NCBI GenBank assembly: GCA_937873255.1
Contig: CALMVM010000090.1
Location: forward strand, 1 to 8,215
Direction: 5' to 3'
Source: an uncultured Verrucomicrobiota bacterium
Lineage (GTDB): Bacteria; Verrucomicrobiota; Verrucomicrobiia; Chthoniobacterales; SZAS-18
Length of the DNA stretch: 8,215 nt
The notes below the pieces were generated by a model. It had not been told where the DNA came from, did no database searches, and saw only the letters and a program-made list of their open reading frames with translations. This document shows positions 5,322 through 8,215 of the stretch, in pieces (positions within the stretch are counted from its first letter, which is position 1; each line of letters begins with the position of its first letter). The position numbers and the translations under genes are program-made.

Positions 5322-8215
5322 TTAGAACTTCTTCGTGATGACGAAGTAGTACCGGCGCTGGTACGGGTCGTAGATCGACGCGTCCGTGTTGGTCGCATCG
5401 GGCGAGCCCTGGATCAACGGAGGCCGGGCGTTGGTGACGTTGTTGATACCGAACGACAGCTTCAAGCCGTCGAACCAATGGAACGACATCATCTTCTTGG
5501 CCACATCCTTGCTGACCACCTGCTTGCCACCGTCCTTCGCGTCCTTCGGCGCGGGGGCCGGGGCCACGTCGGTCGGCTTGTTCAGGCCGAACTCGTAGGC
5601 GAACAGCAGGTCGATGGTGTAGTAATCGCGGATCTTGCTCAGGCTGTACCGATCCTTGTTTTGGTCGATACCACCCTGACTCGGATCGAGCGAGACGTTG
5701 TGAGCGTCACGCACCGACGGAGTGTAGTTCCCCAGTGCCGAAGCGGTGAAGCCTTGGAACTTGTATTCCACTGTGGGGGTCAGGTGGTAGTCAGCCACCT
5801 CGCCAGCCTGGCCGGTATAGAAGCCGATGATGTTGAAGTACGGCGAGAAACCGAACGACTGCACCTTGTACTGGAGGTAGTAGGTGCCGTCGAGGCCGAT
5901 GTTCATCGAGCCGTACTTGCCGAAGTCGTGCGAGTAGTGAGCACCGAAATCGATGCCACCGATGCGCGCGCCACCGAGGTTTTGCGTGTTGTCGACCACG
6001 TAGGCGAGCGGCAGGTTGCCCGCGAGCTGGCCGGGAGCAGGCGTCGTCGTAAACTGCGGGCCGGTGAAGCTTTGGGCACGCACCAGGCTGGCGAACGGAG
6101 ACGCCGAGCCGAGGCTGTTGACGCTCTGCAAGATGATCGTGTCATCGATCCCACCGATCAGGTTCGTCTCCTCCACGTGGAAGAAGTCGGCGTTCAGGGT
6201 CAGACCCGGAACCTGATGGGGCGAGATCACGATGCCGGCCGTATAGGTATCCGCCCGCTCGTTGCCGAGGTTCGGGTTGGACCCACCGGTTTCCTGCGCC
6301 TGCTCGGAACCCTGGCCGAGGTTGATCGAGCTGGAGAAGCCCGAGCTGGCCGGCCCGCTGGTCTGGTACAGCGTCGGAGCGATGAAGCTCTTCGAGAACG
6401 TACCGCGCAACGCGATGTCCTTGATCGGACGATACACGAAGCCGACCTTCGGCACCCAGGTGCTGTTACCCGGGTCGTAGTCCTCGAAGCGGCCCGCGCC
6501 GTCGAGGTCGAGCGAGTAAACCCCCGGGATGTGCATGTCCGGCCCGATGATCGGGATCTGGACTTCCGCGAAGCCCGCCGTCACGTCACGACCTACGTCG
6601 ATGTTGCCGATGGGCACCGAACCCACGAAGATGTTCTGCGGATCGACGTTCGCCTTGAGCGACTCATGACGCCATTCGCCACCCGCCGCGACGCCGAGCG
6701 GACCGGCCGGCAGGTTCACGGGGAAAGCCGTGATCTTGCCGTCGAGGCCCCGGAACTTCGTCTCGAAGTAACGGATGTCCGTGCCGAACACTCCCACGAG
6801 AGAGGCCGGATTGGGGTTCCGCGAGAAGAAGTCCAGCGCCGGTTGCAGGTTGCCGCCAACCTTCGAGAACGGACCATTGACCGTGCCGGCCGGATATACA
6901 ACGCCTGCGGCGGCACCGGGAATCTGCGCGCCGGCCGCCAACGGATTGCCGGCCGCGTCGAAACCGCCCGCGATGGCGGCCTCAATGTTAGGACCGTTGA
7001 TCAGGTTGAAGTTCTTGAACGTCAACTCATCGCGGCTGCTATTCATCGCCACTTCGTAGTTGTAATTCGGAATGATCTCACCCTTCAAGCCAGCAACAAC
7101 CCGATAGAAATCGGTGTCCTGACGGAAGACACGCGGATTATTGACGAACCGATTGTTCACCAGGAACAGGTTCGCACCGCTGAGCGTCGTGCCGTCCGCC
7201 GTGCGGCCGAACGGATTGAACGGGGCGAGAGCCGGGATGAACAAATTCGTGCCGCCGAAGTTCTGCGCGTTGGAAAGGGGCTGCGCATTGAGGTAGCTCT
7301 GACTGTAGTTGCTGGAATACAGGAAGTCGGCGAAGGCCACAACGTACTTGTCGTACAACTGACGGTCGGCGGAGGCGAACACGCTCAGGCGGTTCTGATC
7401 CAACGTAATGCTCGTTGCACGGGACAAGTCAAAGACGTTGCCAAGCGCCGCAGCCCCGATCGGGGTGTACGTGCCGGCAGCGACCGTATTGATGGTGGTA
7501 GTAGGTTGCAGGCCGGGATTTGCCGGGTTCGTCTGCACCGGGCTGCTCAACGCCGGATTGAGGATGTAGCGCGAGGTGGAAGTACGGACCACACCCGCAA
7601 AGGTCGTTGTACCGAACGACGGCTGCGAGAAGTCGCGCTCGCGGTTGAAGATCGGCTGCTGCTCGACGTATTCCGCGCCGACCACGACATGGGTCTTCGC
7701 GTCGCCGAGGCCGAAGATCGCGCTGTAACGCTGATCCTGCACGTCGGCCATCTCCGTCTCGCCGTAGCGGGCGGAAAACTCGAAGCCTTGGAACTCCTGG
7801 TCGAGGATGACGTTGATGACGCCGCCGACGGCTTCCGTGCCGTAGATGGCCGAAGCACCGTCCTTCAGGACTTCGATGCGCTTGACCAGAGCGGACGGGA
7901 AAAGGTTCACGTCCGTGAACGAGCCACCGCCAGCCGCCGCCGCCGAGGCGTCCGTCAGACGACGGCCGTCAAGGAGGACGAGCGTTTGCAGGCCGTGGAT
8001 GGAAACGGAGGAACCGCCGAGCGTGCTGCCCGAGGCGATGGACGCGTTGGACTGGCCGAGGTTGCCGCCGCCCGAACTGATAGCCGGGGTGGAGGCGGTC
8101 AGCACGGTGAGCAAGTCTTCCTCGCCGGTGCGGTCGCGCGAGGCCTGGTCAACGGTGTCCACAGGGGCAGTGCCCACTTCTAACGAACAGGGGATGATCG
8201 AGCCGATGATGGTCC
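5322..8215 (-). CDS. TonB-dependent outer-membrane receptor (5' end outside window)
   Basis: This is a plug-plus-22-strand-barrel receptor that imports a ligand across the outer membrane using energy from TonB-ExbBD. About 964 residues are visible and the frame is still open at the window edge. The segment there, IIGSIIPCSLEVGTAPVDTV, is the usual start of the plug domain, so the GTG at 8175-8177 is an internal Val codon and the signal peptide lies outside. Plug features are LQTLVLLDGRRLTD and RIEVLKDGASAIYGTEAVGG followed by VINVIL (about 7810-7890). The barrel shows repeated aromatic strand motifs, including FRGLDGKITAF, LRGTFSKSFIAPTLYQ and ERADTYTAGIVISP. The protein ends in YYFVITKKF; a C-terminal Phe is the standard barrel-assembly signal. 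An Ala-Pro and Lys/Asp-rich insert lies near the C-terminus. The ligand cannot be inferred; this architecture is abundant in Opitutaceae and related Verrucomicrobiota. A terminator follows directly and no partner gene is visible. Confidence 0.95.
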   Translation of the reverse strand, partial: TIIGSIIPCSLEVGTAPVDTVDQASRDRTGEEDLLTVLTASTPAISSGGGNLGQSNASIASGSTLGGSSVSIHGLQTLVLLDGRRLTDASAAAAGGGSFTDVNLFPSALVKRIEVLKDGASAIYGTEAVGGVINVILDQEFQGFEFSARYGETEMADVQDQRYSAIFGLGDAKTHVVVGAEYVEQQPIFNRERDFSQPSFGTTTFAGVVRTSTSRYILNPALSSPVQTNPANPGLQPTTTINTVAAGTYTPIGAAALGNVFDLSRATSITLDQNRLSVFASADRQLYDKYVVAFADFLYSSNYSQSYLNAQPLSNAQNFGGTNLFIPALAPFNPFGRTADGTTLSGANLFLVNNRFVNNPRVFRQDTDFYRVVAGLKGEIIPNYNYEVAMNSSRDELTFKNFNLINGPNIEAAIAGGFDAAGNPLAAGAQIPGAAAGVVYPAGTVNGPFSKVGGNLQPALDFFSRNPNPASLVGVFGTDIRYFETKFRGLDGKITAFPVNLPAGPLGVAAGGEWRHESLKANVDPQNIFVGSVPIGNIDVGRDVTAGFAEVQIPIIGPDMHIPGVYSLDLDGAGRFEDYDPGNSTWVPKVGFVYRPIKDIALRGTFSKSFIAPTLYQTSGPASSGFSSSINLGQGSEQAQETGGSNPNLGNERADTYTAGIVISPHQVPGLTLNADFFHVEETNLIGGIDDTIILQSVNSLGSASPFASLVRAQSFTGPQFTTTPAPGQLAGNLPLAYVVDNTQNLGGARIGGIDFGAHYSHDFGKYGSMNIGLDGTYYLQYKVQSFGFSPYFNIIGFYTGQAGEVADYHLTPTVEYKFQGFTASALGNYTPSVRDAHNVSLDPSQGGIDQNKDRYSLSKIRDYYTIDLLFAYEFGLNKPTDVAPAPAPKDAKDGGKQVVSKDVAKKMMSFHWFDGLKLSFGINNVTNARPPLIQGSPDATNTDASIYDPYQRRYYFVITKKF

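Noticed and set aside
8175..8177. GTG as the start of the TonB-dependent receptor
   Set aside because: The same frame continues upstream with typical plug sequence to the window edge, and a start here would leave no signal peptide.
5478..8183. 901-residue open frame on the + strand antisense to the receptor
   Set aside because: It is remarkably long, but it mirrors the receptor's codon pattern. The product is a monotonous Arg/Val/Glu/Ala mixture with no motif, so it is a codon-bias artefact.
1..8215. CRISPR arrays, tRNA or rRNA genes, defence or toxin-antitoxin systems
   Set aside because: I saw no regularly spaced repeats, no tRNA-like cloverleaf and no recognisable defence proteins apart from the broken methyltransferase, which has no nuclease partner here.

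Overview
This is a GC-rich bacterial window that most resembles Verrucomicrobiota, probably Opitutaceae. That placement is an inference from the style of the large TonB-dependent receptor and the housekeeping content; there is no rRNA or other marker gene to confirm it. Five genes look functional or partly visible, two are clearly broken, one insertion sequence looks complete, and one stretch may be a decayed gene.

Left part (1-3020, + strand): a compact co-directional cluster. It holds the 3' end of a DegT/DnrJ/EryC1/StrS-type aminotransferase, a single-pass membrane protein of unknown function with a proline-rich N-terminus, a complete hflX (ribosome-associated GTPase), and a small membrane-anchored protein of unknown function. 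The gaps are 30, 42 and 66 bases, so this is probably one transcription unit or two overlapping ones.

Middle part (3021-5300): a gene graveyard and insertion hot spot, mostly on the - strand. A degenerate IS630-like transposase C-terminal half (about 3024-3473) abuts, in the same orientation, the 5' half of a C5-cytosine DNA methyltransferase (about 3474-3916). The methyltransferase keeps motif I, the catalytic PCQ motif and ENV. It is broken by an amber codon where a conserved Trp is expected, probably by a frameshift at its start, and by loss of its whole 3' half. Upstream of it sits an apparently complete 826-bp IS5-family (IS427-type) element with 16-bp imperfect inverted repeats, TA flanks, and two overlapping transposase frames joined by an A8 slippery tract. 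Bases 4929-5300 may hold a frameshifted gene remnant.

Right part (5322-8215, - strand): most of a TonB-dependent outer-membrane receptor. Its C-terminus ends in the expected Phe, a strong rho-independent hairpin follows it, and its N-terminus lies outside the window. Taken together, an ordinary chromosomal cluster is separated from a nutrient-uptake receptor gene by a region where mobile elements have landed and a methyltransferase gene has decayed. I found no convincing undescribed system here.
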